From positions 141,666 to 205,665 of the forward strand of contig NZ_PIPY01000006.1 in NCBI RefSeq assembly GCF_003987065.1: a DNA stretch of 64,000 bases, given 5' to 3'. The notes beneath the pieces are model-generated. The model saw nothing but the letters and a program-made list of their open reading frames with translations, had not been told where the DNA came from and did not search any database. Shown piece by piece: positions 33,159 to 43,127 of the stretch (within the stretch, counting starts at the first letter, position 1; every line of letters starts with the position of its first letter). The position numbers and the translations under genes are program-made. This stretch comes from Pseudidiomarina insulisalsae. GTDB taxonomy: Bacteria; Pseudomonadota; Gammaproteobacteria; Enterobacterales; Alteromonadaceae.

Positions 33159-34358
33159 ATGGCACAGGATAAACAACATCAGCTGGAAATTGTGACCCAA
33201 CCGAATTTTCTGGACGGTTCGGCACTGCAAATTCCAATGCTTCAAATCCTTAAAGAAGACGGTACCGTGCATAAAGACGCGAAAGTACCTGACATCGATA
33301 AAGACCTCGCACTGAAAATGTTCGACACCATGCAGTTCATTCGTATTCTCGATGAGCGCATGATTGCCGCGCAGCGTCAGGGCCGTATCAGCTTCTACTT
33401 ATCGTCACTTGGTGAAGAGGCAGCAAGTATCGGTTCGGCTGCGGCACTTGATGATGGCGACATGATCATGGGGCAGTACCGTGAGCAAGGTGCGCTGGCC
33501 TATCGTGGTTTCACCGTTGAACAGTTCATGAACCAGTTGTTCTCCAATGAGCGCGATCTGGGTAAAGGTCGTCAGATGCCGGTTCACTACGGCTGTGCTG
33601 AGCTCAATTTTATGACCATCGCATCGCCACTGGCGACGCAGATCCCGCAGGCGACAGGTTACGCCTTTGGCCAGAAAATGGATAAATCAGGTAAATGTAC
33701 CATTTGCTATTTCGGCGAGGGTGCAGCTTCTGAAGGTGACTTCCACGCGGCACTGAACATGGCGGCGGTCTACAAAGTTCCGGCCATCTTCTTCTGCCGT
33801 AATAACGGTTATGCCATTTCAACTCCGTCACAGGGCGAGCAGTACGCCGGCGATGGTATCGCGCCACGCGGCGTGGCTTATGGCATGAAAACGATTCGTG
33901 TCGATGGTAACGATATTTTTGCCGTGTATCAGGCAACGCAACTGGCACGTAAACTGGCTGTGGAAGAAAACGAGCCGGTGCTGATTGAAGGCATGTCCTA
34001 TCGCATGGCTGGCCACTCGACGTCCGACGACCCGACGGGCTATCGTACCCGTGACGAAGAAGACGCGTGGCGGGCGAAAGATCCGCTGGCACGCTTCCAG
34101 ACTTACCTGATCAAGAAAAAATGGCTGACTGAGAAAGAAGCGGAAGAAAACTTTGCTGAGAAGAAAGCGGCTGTTCTGGCGGCGCTGAAAGACGCAGAGA
34201 AGATTCCAGTGCCACACATTGATGAGCTTATCAATGATGTCTATGACACCCCAACCAAGCAGCTGAAAGAGCAGCTTGAAGAGCTTAAAGCGCATATTCG
34301 GAAGTACCCTGAGGCCTATCCGAAAACAGCGTCACGTCTGGATGGGGGAGATAAATAA
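33159..34358 (+). CDS. bkdA1: Branched-chain 2-oxoacid dehydrogenase E1 component, alpha subunit
   Basis: With the beta subunit it decarboxylates 2-oxoacids from valine, leucine and isoleucine and transfers the acyl group to E2. The 399 residues carry the thiamine-diphosphate motif beginning [11 protein letters not shown] and ending CRNNGYAIS, where the usual GDG reads GEG. They also carry the conserved phosphorylation-loop-like segment [12 protein letters not shown]. The separate alpha and beta genes and the E2 type point to the branched-chain complex rather than the pyruvate complex with its large fused E1. Its stop overlaps the beta start by one base (TAATG). Confidence 0.92.
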   Translation: MAQDKQHQLEIVTQPNFLDGSALQIPMLQILKEDGTVHKDAKVPDIDKDLALKMFDTMQFIRILDERMIAAQRQGRISFYLSSLGEEAASIGSAAALDDGDMIMGQYREQGALAYRGFTVEQFMNQLFSNERDLGKGRQMPVHYGCAELNFMTIASPLATQIPQATGYAFGQKMDKSGKCTICYFGEGAASEGDFHAALNMAAVYKVPAIFFCRNNGYAISTPSQGEQYAGDGIAPRGVAYGMKTIRVDGNDIFAVYQATQLARKLAVEENEPVLIEGMSYRMAGHSTSDDPTGYRTRDEEDAWRAKDPLARFQTYLIKKKWLTEKEAEENFAEKKAAVLAALKDAEKIPVPHIDELINDVYDTPTKQLKEQLEELKAHIRKYPEAYPKTASRLDGGDK

Positions 34359-35335
34359 TGGCGAAAATGAATTTATTACAGGCTATCAATAATGCGCTTG
34401 ATATTGCGATGGCCAAAAACGACAAAGTTTACAGTTTTGGTGAGGACACCGGTTCCTTTGGCGGGGTATTCCGTGCGACTTCAGGTTTAACTGAGAAATA
34501 CGGGCGTCATCGTAACTTCAACACGCCCTTGGTGGAGCAAGGTATTCTTGGCTTCGCGAACGGCTTAGCGTCGCAGGGTAGTTATGCGATTGCCGAGATT
34601 CAGTTCGGTGACTATATTTTTCCTGCCTTTGACCAGATCGTTAATGAATCGGCCAAGTTCCGCTACCGCTCAGGTAATGAGTTTAATGTCGGTGGCCTGA
34701 CGATCCGTACCCCATACGGTGGCGGTATTGCCGGTGGTCACTATCACTCGCAGTCACCGGAAGCGTACTTTGCTCATACGCCGGGTCTGAAAATTGTCAT
34801 GCCGCGCAACCCATACATGGCAAAAGGCTTGTTATTAAGCGCTATCTTCGATCCAAACCCGGTTTTATTTATGGAGCCAAAGCGTTTGTACCGTGCCTCA
34901 ACCGGCGAAGTCCCGGAAGAAGAGTACACGCTGGAACTGGGGAAAGCTGATGTCGTGCGTGAAGGTAAAGACCTGACCATCGTAGCCTGGGGCGCGCAGG
35001 TTGAAATGGCTGAAAAAGCTGCCGAGAAGGCTGCTGAAGATGGTATCGACTGTGAAGTGATTGACCTGGTGAGCCTGTTACCCTGGGACATCGATACCGT
35101 TGCTGAGTCAGTGATGAAAACCGGTCGTCTGGTGGTGACTCAGGAAGCACCGTTGACCAATGGTTTTGCCAGCGAAGTTGCTGCGACCATTCAGGACAAG
35201 TGTTTCTTGTATCTGGAATCACCGATTGCCCGTGTCTGTGGCCTTGATACGCCGTATCCGCTGAGTCACGAGAAAGAATACTTCGTCGATCACTTGAAAG
35301 TGTACGAAGCCATTAAAGCTTCAATGACTTACTAA
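34358..35335 (+). CDS. bkdA2: Branched-chain 2-oxoacid dehydrogenase E1 component, beta subunit
   Basis: The transketolase-like beta subunit of E1, 325 residues. It has the pyrimidine-binding domain first ([25 protein letters not shown]) and then the transketolase C-terminal domain ([32 protein letters not shown]). It forms an alpha2-beta2 E1 with the preceding gene, with which it is coupled by a TAATG overlap. The E2 gene follows after 14 bases, with an AGAGGG site in the gap. Confidence 0.93.
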   Translation: MAKMNLLQAINNALDIAMAKNDKVYSFGEDTGSFGGVFRATSGLTEKYGRHRNFNTPLVEQGILGFANGLASQGSYAIAEIQFGDYIFPAFDQIVNESAKFRYRSGNEFNVGGLTIRTPYGGGIAGGHYHSQSPEAYFAHTPGLKIVMPRNPYMAKGLLLSAIFDPNPVLFMEPKRLYRASTGEVPEEEYTLELGKADVVREGKDLTIVAWGAQVEMAEKAAEKAAEDGIDCEVIDLVSLLPWDIDTVAESVMKTGRLVVTQEAPLTNGFASEVAATIQDKCFLYLESPIARVCGLDTPYPLSHEKEYFVDHLKVYEAIKASMTY

Positions 35336-35349
35336 GAGGGCCGTAAACG

Positions 35350-36921
35350 ATGAGTAAAGATTTTATCTTACCGGATATCGGCGAAGGTATCGTTGAGTGC
35401 GAAATTGTTGAATGGTTAGTCAAAGAAGGCGATACCATCAAAGAAGATCAGCCCGTGGTTGATGTCATGACCGACAAAGCTTTGGTGCAGATTCCGGCCA
35501 AAGACGACGGCGTTGTCACCAAGCTGTATTACGAGAAGGGCGACATTGCCAAAGTACACGAGCCTTTGTTCGCCGTGGCCACTGAGGGCGATGAAGCGAC
35601 TTCGGAACCAGAACCGGCTAAGGCAGAACCCGTCGGCACCGCAAGCGCTTCCTCCTCTTCGTCGGTAACCGACTTTATTCTGCCTGATATTGGCGAGGGT
35701 ATCGTCGAGTGCGAAATTGTCGAGTGGCAGGTTAAAGAAGGCGACGTGATCGAAGAAGATCAGCCGGTGGTAGATGTCATGACCGACAAAGCCCTGGTGC
35801 AGATACCGGCCAAAGAGCATGGCGTGGTGGAAAAGCTGTATTACGCTCAGGGCGATATTGCTAAAGTTCATGAGCCACTGTTCGCCGTTCGCGTTGAGGG
35901 TGAAGCGGAAGCTGCAGACAGCGGCGCACCAACGGGCGCAGCTGCGCAAGCCAGCACCGCTACCAGCAAGCAAAGCTCTGCGGCGCAACCAGGCCAGGCC
36001 GACGCACCGCAACCGGCGCGTCAGGGGAAAGCCATCGCCAGCCCGGCGGTACGACGTCGTGCCCGTGAGCTTGATATTGATATCAGTAAAGTTTCAGGCT
36101 CAGGTGCGAAAGGCCGCGTCATGAAAGAAGACGTGGAGAAGTTTGCTGCCGGTGAGAGCACCACTACGGCTGCTCAGCAACCTGCGGCGACTGCCAAGCC
36201 CGCCTCAGCTACGGGCGGTACCCGTACCGAAGCGATTCGTGGTGTGAAAGCCGCGATGGCAAAAGCAATGACCGAGTCGGTCAGCACTATTCCGCACTTT
36301 ACTTATGCAGATGAGTTTGACCTGACCGCAGTTATGGCGCTGCAGAAGCAGTTGAAAGAGCGTTATAAAGATGAAGGTATCCGCATCACCATGATGCCGT
36401 TTTTCATCAAAGCTCTGTCACTGGCTCTAAAAGAGTTCCCAATTATGAACTCGCAGGTGAATGCTGATTGCACTGAAATCACTTATTTTGACGATCACAA
36501 CATCGGCATGGCGGTGGACACCAAAATTGGTCTGTTAGTACCGAATGTGAAGCAGGTACAGAACAAGAGCATTATTGATATAGCCAATGAGGTGACGCGT
36601 CTGACGCAGGCGGCTCGTGATGGCCGTGTTGCGCAGGAAGATATGAAAGGTGGAACTATTTCTATCTCAAATATCGGCGTGATTGGCGGTACGGTGGCGA
36701 CACCTATTATCAACAAGCCGGAAGCTGCTATCGTTGCCTTAGGTAAAGTGCAGGAGCTGCCACGCTTTGATGCTCAGGGCAATGTGGTGGCACGTAAGAT
36801 TATGAATGTCAGTTGGTCCGGCGATCATCGTATTATTGATGGTGGTACCATTGCCCGCTTTAACAAGCGTTGGCAGGAGTACCTGGAAGACCCGACCTCC
36901 ATGCTTGTCCATATGATTTAA
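35350..36921 (+). CDS. bkdB: Branched-chain 2-oxoacid dehydrogenase E2 (acyltransferase) with two lipoyl domains
   Basis: Core acyltransferase that moves the branched acyl group from lipoyl-lysine to CoA. The 523 residues hold lipoyl domain 1 (about 3-76, Lys43), a linker, lipoyl domain 2 (about 107-180, Lys147), an Ala/Gln-rich linker, a peripheral subunit-binding domain (about 225-262) and the catalytic domain with HRIIDGG (His493, Asp497). The two lipoyl domains differ at only about 8 of 73 positions, which suggests recent duplication or gene conversion. No E3 (lipoamide dehydrogenase) gene follows, so E3 must be shared from elsewhere. A strong terminator ends the operon. Confidence 0.95.
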   Translation: MSKDFILPDIGEGIVECEIVEWLVKEGDTIKEDQPVVDVMTDKALVQIPAKDDGVVTKLYYEKGDIAKVHEPLFAVATEGDEATSEPEPAKAEPVGTASASSSSSVTDFILPDIGEGIVECEIVEWQVKEGDVIEEDQPVVDVMTDKALVQIPAKEHGVVEKLYYAQGDIAKVHEPLFAVRVEGEAEAADSGAPTGAAAQASTATSKQSSAAQPGQADAPQPARQGKAIASPAVRRRARELDIDISKVSGSGAKGRVMKEDVEKFAAGESTTTAAQQPAATAKPASATGGTRTEAIRGVKAAMAKAMTESVSTIPHFTYADEFDLTAVMALQKQLKERYKDEGIRITMMPFFIKALSLALKEFPIMNSQVNADCTEITYFDDHNIGMAVDTKIGLLVPNVKQVQNKSIIDIANEVTRLTQAARDGRVAQEDMKGGTISISNIGVIGGTVATPIINKPEAAIVALGKVQELPRFDAQGNVVARKIMNVSWSGDHRIIDGGTIARFNKRWQEYLEDPTSMLVHMI

Positions 36922-36945
36922 GTTTGACTTCAGACGAACTGAAAT

Positions 36946-36975
36946 AAAAACCCGCAGATTTGCGGGTTTTTTTTT
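36946..36975 (+). terminator. Rho-independent terminator after the E2 gene
   Basis: AAAACCCGCA and TGCGGGTTTT form a perfect stem on a GATT loop and are followed by a long T-run. It closes the three-gene dehydrogenase operon. Confidence 0.93.
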
Positions 36976-37038
36976 GCTTCTATGAAAGCATTCGGGGTAT
37001 GCTTGGTTGATACAATAAAAAAACAAAAAACAACATGG

Positions 37039-38172
37039 ATGGATAGAATGCTTCAGTTCCCCGGAAAACTACGAACCTTGCTTATCGCCTCAGCTATCAG
37101 TAGCGCATGTCTCTCACAATCAACTGTTGCCTTGCCATTTTCGCAAAATCAAGATGCGCAAGCATTTGAGCACGCTTATGGCCTTTTTCAGGAAGCCCAG
37201 GCAAATGCAGATACGCCACAAAGCGAGTTAAAAAAGTTGGCGCTGCAAGCCTTTGAAAGTGGACGCGCTTACTTTGGTGATGAGCACTTTAATACAGCGA
37301 CATTGGCAATCAATTATTTGTTATTGCTGTCACCGGATGAGCGCAAAGGGTCGGCGCCTCACGCTGTGGCGGTGCGCGCAGTTGAGGTCTATCAAAACGA
37401 ATTGCCAGCGTCCGATATGCAACAGCTGGAGCCTTTGCTGTTGGCGTTAGAAACCATGCCAGAAGCTAACGCGACGCAGATTGCATCTTATGAGAGCGCA
37501 CTGGAGGAAGTCTTCAGTGCCTGGCCTGATGAGAAAGCACCCATTAAACTTTCGCTGCGTGTGCGAGTTGCTGAAGAGTTGTTACGACTCGAGCAATCCC
37601 GGCCAACGCTCTGGGAGCGCTTGTATCAGGAAAGCTCAAAACTACTGGGCGAAAGTCACCCGCTGACCTTCAAAACAGGCTTTTTTTCCAGCTTGCAATC
37701 GGCCTCGCCCGTGGACGCGGTGGCCAGACTTGAACAACTGACTCAAGCAGACGCAAAGAATCAGCCCGAAGCGAAGCGTCTGCAGTTGGCGGCGAACTAC
37801 CGGTTGGCAACGGTTTATGGGGCGCAAAAAAAGCGCGATAAGGTTAAGGAGACTTTAACGCGCGTTGAACAGTTACAAACGGAGCTGAGCGGAGAATCTC
37901 CTTCTCAGTTGCTGACGCGTGTGAGCCCGAGCTACCCGCGAGAAAACCTGAATACTACCGAAGGCGGTAAAGTGTTACTGATGTTTGATGTCGACGCTGA
38001 GGGGCGCACCCAGAACATTAGTATTATTTCTGCGACCGATCGTCACTTTGCGAAAGCAGCCAGAGACGCGTTGGCCCAATGGGTTTATATCCCGGCCTAC
38101 CAAGAAGGTAAACCGGTGGTCAGTAAGGAACAGCAGGTTCAGTTAGACTTCAGTTTGCAGCGCTCAGGTTAG
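37039..38172 (+). CDS. Secreted protein with C-terminal TonB domain
   Basis: About 377 residues with an N-terminal Sec signal (LRTLLIASAISSACLSQSTVA), a long helical region that looks TPR-like (about 35-270), and a C-terminal TonB_C domain (about 285-370). The domain shows the typical segments SPSYPRENL, GGKVLLMFDVDAEG and AQWVYIPAYQEGKPV. It lacks the membrane anchor and Pro-rich linker of classical TonB, and no ExbB/ExbD genes are adjacent. It may therefore be a periplasmic adaptor or a degenerate transducer rather than an energy transducer. ATG 37039 or 37048 are both possible starts. The codon at 36982 lies against the preceding terminator and is unlikely. Confidence 0.75.
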   Translation: MDRMLQFPGKLRTLLIASAISSACLSQSTVALPFSQNQDAQAFEHAYGLFQEAQANADTPQSELKKLALQAFESGRAYFGDEHFNTATLAINYLLLLSPDERKGSAPHAVAVRAVEVYQNELPASDMQQLEPLLLALETMPEANATQIASYESALEEVFSAWPDEKAPIKLSLRVRVAEELLRLEQSRPTLWERLYQESSKLLGESHPLTFKTGFFSSLQSASPVDAVARLEQLTQADAKNQPEAKRLQLAANYRLATVYGAQKKRDKVKETLTRVEQLQTELSGESPSQLLTRVSPSYPRENLNTTEGGKVLLMFDVDAEGRTQNISIISATDRHFAKAARDALAQWVYIPAYQEGKPVVSKEQQVQLDFSLQRSG

Positions 38173-38954
38173 CGCTTCGCTACCATACGCCGGACAAAGG
38201 CGGGGGAGATCCGTTGCAGCAAAGGGGCGAGTTTTGACAAGCCCGAACCAACGATAACCTCCGCTTTTTGCGCGGCAATCGCCTCAAGTGAACGTCGCGC
38301 GCATTCCTCGGCAGAGATGCCTCCGGCGTTATCCGGATCCTCTTTGCCTAACGCCGAGCCGTCACCGGCCAGTGAGTTGTGGGCAATCGCGGTATTAATA
38401 AAGCCCGGCAGTATAGAGGTGACCACCAGATCATGTTCGGCCATTTCAGCACGCAGTGAATCCATAAAACCGATCACCGCGAACTTAGCACCGTTGTAGC
38501 CACTGCGTAATTTGGTACCGACCTTACCGGCAACCGATGACACGGTAACAATGTGGCCGTTGCGCCGTTCGGCCATACGTGGCAAGACCAGCTTGGTCAG
38601 CGCGACCACACCAAAATAATCAATCTCCATAAGCTGACGATAGACGTCAAAGTCGGTTTCTAAAATGAGTGAACGCTGTGAGACACCGGCGTTATTAATC
38701 AGAATATCGATAACCTGATCGCCAAGTGCCTCGCGCGCTTGGTCGGCGGCTTGCTCAGGCTGGCTGAGGTCAAGTGCCAGTACGCGATGGCGTTCAGGAT
38801 GAGCGAGCCCCTGACGGACCTGCTCCAGCACTTCAGCGCGGCGCGAGGTAAGAATAAGGTGCGCGCCGGCATCAGCGAGTTGCTGTGCCATGGCTAAACC
38901 GATGCCTGAAGAGGCACCGGTTAACCAGACAGTTTTACCTGAGAAATACTGCAT
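38169..38954 (-). CDS. Short-chain dehydrogenase/reductase
   Basis: A 261-residue classical SDR. The nucleotide-binding motif is TGASSGIG near residue 13, followed by NNAG (INNAGVSQ), the catalytic serine in VSSVAGKVG and YNGAK (Tyr-x-x-x-Lys). The C-terminal region with a basic tail resembles DHRS7-like and membrane-associated SDRs. The substrate is unknown. It converges on the TonB-C gene with a 4-base overlap and begins 3 bases after the AbgT gene's stop, so it is likely co-transcribed with that transporter. Confidence 0.9.
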   Translation of the reverse strand: MQYFSGKTVWLTGASSGIGLAMAQQLADAGAHLILTSRRAEVLEQVRQGLAHPERHRVLALDLSQPEQAADQAREALGDQVIDILINNAGVSQRSLILETDFDVYRQLMEIDYFGVVALTKLVLPRMAERRNGHIVTVSSVAGKVGTKLRSGYNGAKFAVIGFMDSLRAEMAEHDLVVTSILPGFINTAIAHNSLAGDGSALGKEDPDNAGGISAEECARRSLEAIAAQKAEVIVGSGLSKLAPLLQRISPAFVRRMVAKR

Positions 38955-38957
38955 GAC

Positions 38958-40493
38958 TTAGCCTGCAGGGTAGATGTAGTTTGCCTGAATACCAAGTGGA
39001 ATACCGCTCATCCAGTAAAGCACGAGGAAGGCCGACCAGATAACCAGAAGACTGACGGTAAACGGTAACATCAGAGCGACCAGCGAGCCGATACCGGTAT
39101 TTTTCACATAGCGCTGGCAGTACAGCACTACTAACGGGAAGTACGGCAACAGTGGGGTGATGATATTACTGGTCGAGTCACCGACACGATAGGCGGCCTG
39201 GGTTAAGTCAGGCGAGTAGCCAAGTTGCATCAGCATCGGCACGAAAATCGGTGCAATCAGTGCCCATTTTGCCGAAGCTGAACCGACAAACAGGTTGATA
39301 AAGGCAACCAGGATAATAATACCAACCATAGTTACGCCACCTGATAGCTCAAGTGAGCTTAAGAAGGTCGCACCTTTAATCGATAGCAGAATACCCAGAT
39401 TCGAGTCGCCGAAAGCTTTAATAAACAGCGCACAGAAGAATGCCATGACCATATAGTAAGCCATGCCTTCCATCGACTTGGTCATTGCGCCAATCACGTC
39501 CTGCGAGTTGCTGAAGTTACCGGACACATAACCGTGAACAATACCTGGCAAAATAAACAGCAAGAAAATGAGGGGCACGATCATTTGCATTAACGGTGCA
39601 GCAAATGAGGCCAGCTCACCGGTAGGGTCAGCTAGCGGCGTGTTTTCTGCTGTAGCAGCAAAATACAGCGCTACCAGCCCTACTACCATGGTTAGTACAC
39701 CCAGGTAGAACGCTTTGCGGTCACGCGGGGTGACATCGTCAAGCGCTGGCATATCTTCCTGATCACCGTCGATAGGAGTGTCGCTCAGGCGCGGCTCAAT
39801 CACGCGATCGGTCAGATACCAGCCCACTAACACCACGATAATTGAAGAAGCCGCAGTGAAGTAATAGTTGTTTAACGGGTTCAGCTGAATCGCAGGGTCA
39901 AGAATTTTCGCCGCTGACTCAGTGAAGCCCTGCAGTAACGGATCGATGGCCGACGGTACAAAGTTGGCGCTAAAGCCGCCCGAAACACCGGCGAACGCTG
40001 CAGCAATACCTGCTAATGGGTGCCGTCCAGCAGCATAGAAAATAACACCACCGAGCGGAATGACCAGCACGTAACCCGCATCAACAGCGGTATGGCTGAC
40101 AATGGCAATCAGAATCAGAACTGGCGTCAGCAGCATTTTCGGGGTGACATTCAGCATCAGCTTAATGGCAACATTGATAAAGCCGCTACGCTCGGCAACA
40201 CCGACACCTAACATGGCAACCAGCACAACGCCCAGTGGCGCAAAGCCCATGAACGTACCGACCATATTGGCGAGGAAGTCAGCCATGGCTTCGCCACTTA
40301 ACAGGTTGGTTACCTCAACATTGGCACCGGTCAGTGGGTGCACCGCGTCAAACTGTACACCTGAAAGCAAGAAGCTGAATACCCAGACGATAATGAGCAA
40401 GCCAAAGAACATGACCGCCGGATCAGGAAGCTTGTTACCCACCTTCTCGACTTTGTCGAGCATGCGGTTGAGTAACGAGGATGATTCGGACAT
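38958..40493 (-). CDS. AbgT family transporter (copy 1)
   Basis: A 511-residue inner-membrane protein of the AbgT family, known for p-aminobenzoyl-glutamate uptake and, in some members, sulfonamide or folate-precursor export. Many membrane helices with re-entrant hairpins are evident. Conserved stretches include GVGVAERSGFINVAIKLML, HPLAGIAAAFAGVSGGFSANF and NLFVGSASAKWALIAPIF. AGGGG lies upstream of the ATG at 40493. A paralogue of about the same length is at 46979-48544. The substrate direction cannot be judged from sequence. Confidence 0.92.
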   Translation of the reverse strand: MSESSSLLNRMLDKVEKVGNKLPDPAVMFFGLLIIVWVFSFLLSGVQFDAVHPLTGANVEVTNLLSGEAMADFLANMVGTFMGFAPLGVVLVAMLGVGVAERSGFINVAIKLMLNVTPKMLLTPVLILIAIVSHTAVDAGYVLVIPLGGVIFYAAGRHPLAGIAAAFAGVSGGFSANFVPSAIDPLLQGFTESAAKILDPAIQLNPLNNYYFTAASSIIVVLVGWYLTDRVIEPRLSDTPIDGDQEDMPALDDVTPRDRKAFYLGVLTMVVGLVALYFAATAENTPLADPTGELASFAAPLMQMIVPLIFLLFILPGIVHGYVSGNFSNSQDVIGAMTKSMEGMAYYMVMAFFCALFIKAFGDSNLGILLSIKGATFLSSLELSGGVTMVGIIILVAFINLFVGSASAKWALIAPIFVPMLMQLGYSPDLTQAAYRVGDSTSNIITPLLPYFPLVVLYCQRYVKNTGIGSLVALMLPFTVSLLVIWSAFLVLYWMSGIPLGIQANYIYPAG

Positions 40494-40585
40494 GAGAAAA
40501 CCCCTTTTTTCTATTGTTATTATTTATCAGTCGCAAGTATCATACCCCAACACCGAAGAAGCACAATAGAAGAACGGTACATCTC

Positions 40586-41152
40586 ATGATATGTGGAACA
40601 GATGAAGCAGGGCGAGGTCCTCTCGCGGGTCCAGTGGTCGCAGCAGCGGTGATTCTGGATCCTGCGCGGCCCATTATTGGCATTAATGACTCAAAAAAGC
40701 TGAATGAAACACAGCGTGAGGCGCTAAGTGAAGAGATCAAGGAAAAAGCATTGTATTGGGCGATTGCTCAGTGTGATGTTGACGAGATTGATGCGATGAA
40801 TATCCTACAGGCCTCGTTGCTGGCCATGCAGCGGGCGGTTGCAGCTTTGTCGGTGCCGCCGTTAAAAGTGTTGGTCGATGGCAATCAGTTACCGCGGTTA
40901 AAGGTACCTGCTGAAGCAGTCATAGGTGGCGACGGACTGCATACCTGCATTGGTGCGGCTTCGATTCTGGCGAAAGTCGAGCGCGATCGGCAAATGGTCG
41001 CCTGGCATGAACATTACCCGCTGTACGAGTTTGCCAGGCATAAAGCCTATGCGACCCCCGAACACCTGAAGCTACTCGAGCTACACGGCGCTTGTCCCAT
41101 TCACCGGCGCAGTTTTAAACCGGTACAGCGGGTACTGAAGCTGATTAGCTAA
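40586..41152 (+). CDS. rnhB: Ribonuclease HII
   Basis: Incises DNA 5' of misincorporated ribonucleotides. The 188 residues match the family, with the catalytic residues in the N-terminal motif [14 protein letters not shown] (DEAGRG) and Asp residues in [11 protein letters not shown] and [11 protein letters not shown] 40586 gives the family N-terminus [11 protein letters not shown]; upstream in-frame starts are not supported. In E. coli rnhB lies directly before dnaE, but here it stands alone between abgT and argE. It overlaps convergent argE by 4 bases. Confidence 0.96.
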   Translation: MICGTDEAGRGPLAGPVVAAAVILDPARPIIGINDSKKLNETQREALSEEIKEKALYWAIAQCDVDEIDAMNILQASLLAMQRAVAALSVPPLKVLVDGNQLPRLKVPAEAVIGGDGLHTCIGAASILAKVERDRQMVAWHEHYPLYEFARHKAYATPEHLKLLELHGACPIHRRSFKPVQRVLKLIS

Positions 41153-42315
41153 GCACCCGCGCAAACCCGCGAAATGATCTCGCGCAACTGCTGTTGCGCG
41201 GGCGTGATCTCATCAATACGAATAAATTCATCTGGCTGATGGGCTTGCGCAATAGAGCCCGGGCCCATGACAATGGTCTGGCAGCCTAAATCCTGCACAA
41301 AGGGCGCTTCGGTACAGTAATTTGCTGGCTCGGCGTGATGACCGGTCACGTCCTGCACCAATTTGACAATGGCCGAGTCGGGATCACATTTATAGCCGGG
41401 AATCGCTTCGTGCAGATGTTCCAGACAGACTGCGCCGGGAAACTGTTGCTGCACCGGTTGCAGCTTTTGCTCAATAAGACCGTAAAGCTCATCCATGCGC
41501 ATGCCCGGTAAAGGGCGTAAATCGATATGCATTTCACAACAGGCACAAATGCGGTTGGCAGCGTCGCCGCCGTGAATATTGCCAAAGTTCAGCGTCGGGT
41601 AGGGCACCGCAAAATGATCATCTTGAAAGCGCTGTTGGAAGTCGCGCTGTAATTCACGCAGCCCACTGATAACATCATGCATGACCTCAATTGCATTCAC
41701 ACCGGCCGCCGGATTCGAGCTGTGGCCGCTTTTCCCGGTGACCCGGATACCTTCGGTTAAGTGACCTTTGTGCATGGTCACCGGCGTCATCGAAGTAGGT
41801 TCACCGATAATGGCATAATCAGGGCGTAATTCGCCAAAGGATGCCAGCTCGCGTGCGCCGGCCATGGTGGTCTCTTCATCGGCCGTGGCCAGCACGTAAA
41901 TGGGTTTATTGAAGTCGTTGAGGTTCAGCCCGCGCAACGCTTCCAGCACAAAGGCAAAGAACCCTTTCATGTCTGCGCTGCCAAGACCATAAAGTTTGCC
42001 ATCAGCCTCATGCAACTGAAACGGATCGCGGGTCCAGCGACCTTCGTCCCAAGGCACCGTGTCGGTATGGCCGGCCAGTAAAAGCCCGCCTTTGCCGTCA
42101 CTGGCTGGCGGAATATATTTGGCCAGTAAATTAAATTTACCCTGTTGTCGCGTCAGCTCATTCACTGACACCTCAAAACCTAAAGTTGTGAGCCAGCTTG
42201 CCAGTTTGTCGATAACGGGTTTATTGCTGGTATCCCAATGCGGGTCAAGACACGACACCGAAGGAATCGCAATTAGCTCACGATAGAGCGTAAGAAAGGC
42301 GGGTAGCTGTGACAT
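41149..42315 (-). CDS. argE: Acetylornithine deacetylase (M20 family)
   Basis: Hydrolyses N-acetylornithine to ornithine in arginine synthesis. It is a zinc-dependent M20 dipeptidase-fold enzyme of 388 residues. Metal-binding motifs are GHTDTVPWD (His, and the catalytic Asp), SADMKGF (bridging Asp) and ADEETTMAG (Glu-Glu). The ATG at 42315 has GGAG 7 bases upstream; GTG 42318 is one codon earlier. No other arg genes are adjacent and no ArgR-box-like sequence was obvious upstream. Within the M20 family argE and dapE are hard to separate, but length and motifs favour argE. Confidence 0.9.
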   Translation of the reverse strand: MSQLPAFLTLYRELIAIPSVSCLDPHWDTSNKPVIDKLASWLTTLGFEVSVNELTRQQGKFNLLAKYIPPASDGKGGLLLAGHTDTVPWDEGRWTRDPFQLHEADGKLYGLGSADMKGFFAFVLEALRGLNLNDFNKPIYVLATADEETTMAGARELASFGELRPDYAIIGEPTSMTPVTMHKGHLTEGIRVTGKSGHSSNPAAGVNAIEVMHDVISGLRELQRDFQQRFQDDHFAVPYPTLNFGNIHGGDAANRICACCEMHIDLRPLPGMRMDELYGLIEQKLQPVQQQFPGAVCLEHLHEAIPGYKCDPDSAIVKLVQDVTGHHAEPANYCTEAPFVQDLGCQTIVMGPGSIAQAHQPDEFIRIDEITPAQQQLREIISRVCAGA

Positions 42316-42366
42316 CACGAAACTCCAAAAATAAGCTTTGTTACTGCCACAGCATACCTGATTTTG

Positions 42367-42957
42367 TCAGAAGTGATAACTGGCTTCGATGCGTAAGCCG
42401 TCACCAAACTCGCTGTCCTGGTACCGCGCGCCGACGGCGAACTCCGGGGTTACATAAAACCGCGTACCAAACTGGTACTGACTGTCACTACCGGCATCGG
42501 TGTAGTCGACCCAGCCGAGTCCGGCGAACAGTTCAAAGCGGTCAATGCGGGTTCGCAGATTACCCTCAACGCCCCAGTAGCCGCTATCATCAACGCCAAA
42601 GTCGACATTTCCTACGCGACCGGAAAAGTCGGCAATTACGGTATCGCTCAGCCACAGGTAACGTCCTAATTTCAGACCTTGCGCATCGCGGCCATTACCA
42701 AACGGGCCATCGTCGCCATCACGCACATACGCGCTGACAAACCAGGGCGAGCTAAACTGGTAGCTGCCTTCAATAATGATGCTGTCAGCGCCATGATCAT
42801 GGTCGGCGATACCAGCGCTCAGAAAGTTAAAGGCGCGCTGTGTTTGCGGCGACTCGAACGGGCTTTGGTTTTGCGTATGTGCCAGGGCGGGGGTTGCCGC
42901 GGCGAGAGCAGTTACCATGACAGTCAGCGCAAACACCTTGTTGTAACTCGTCATCAT
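42367..42957 (-). CDS. Small outer-membrane beta-barrel protein
   Basis: A 196-residue protein with a Sec signal peptide (KVFALTVMVTALAAATPALA). Alternating amphipathic strands ending in Phe (EASYHF) are the hallmark of an outer-membrane barrel recognised by the BAM complex; roughly eight strands are suggested by the repeated pattern. GAGG 6 bases before the ATG at 42957 sets the start; a longer frame to 43035 is unlikely. It somewhat resembles Ax21-like barrels, but I do not assign a family. Function unknown. Confidence 0.7.
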   Translation of the reverse strand: MMTSYNKVFALTVMVTALAAATPALAHTQNQSPFESPQTQRAFNFLSAGIADHDHGADSIIIEGSYQFSSPWFVSAYVRDGDDGPFGNGRDAQGLKLGRYLWLSDTVIADFSGRVGNVDFGVDDSGYWGVEGNLRTRIDRFELFAGLGWVDYTDAGSDSQYQFGTRFYVTPEFAVGARYQDSEFGDGLRIEASYHF

Positions 42958-43061
42958 GGGGTACCTCACTACCAATGAATGTGGGTTTAAGTGTGAGAGA
43001 TAACTGGCAACTTGAAAAGACGGTTTACTTAACATTTACTCGCGCCTATTTTGCCTTTTTT

Positions 43062-43077
43062 CGTTGTTTTCACAACG
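43062..43077. other. Short inverted repeat upstream of the oxygenase gene
   Basis: CGTTGT (43062-43067) and ACAACG (43072-43077) flank TTTC, within the 92-base gap before the oxygenase ATG. It could be an operator half-site pair. No regulator is adjacent and the arms are short. Confidence 0.25.
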
Positions 43078-43127
43078 TAAAATTCATACCATAGAGGGCT
43101 GTTTTTAGCAGTTCCTAAAGGGTACCG

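Noticed and set aside
36982..37038. Earlier start for the TonB-C protein at 36982
   Set aside because: It lies immediately after the terminator T-run, leaves no room for a promoter or ribosome-binding site, and would put the signal peptide internally.
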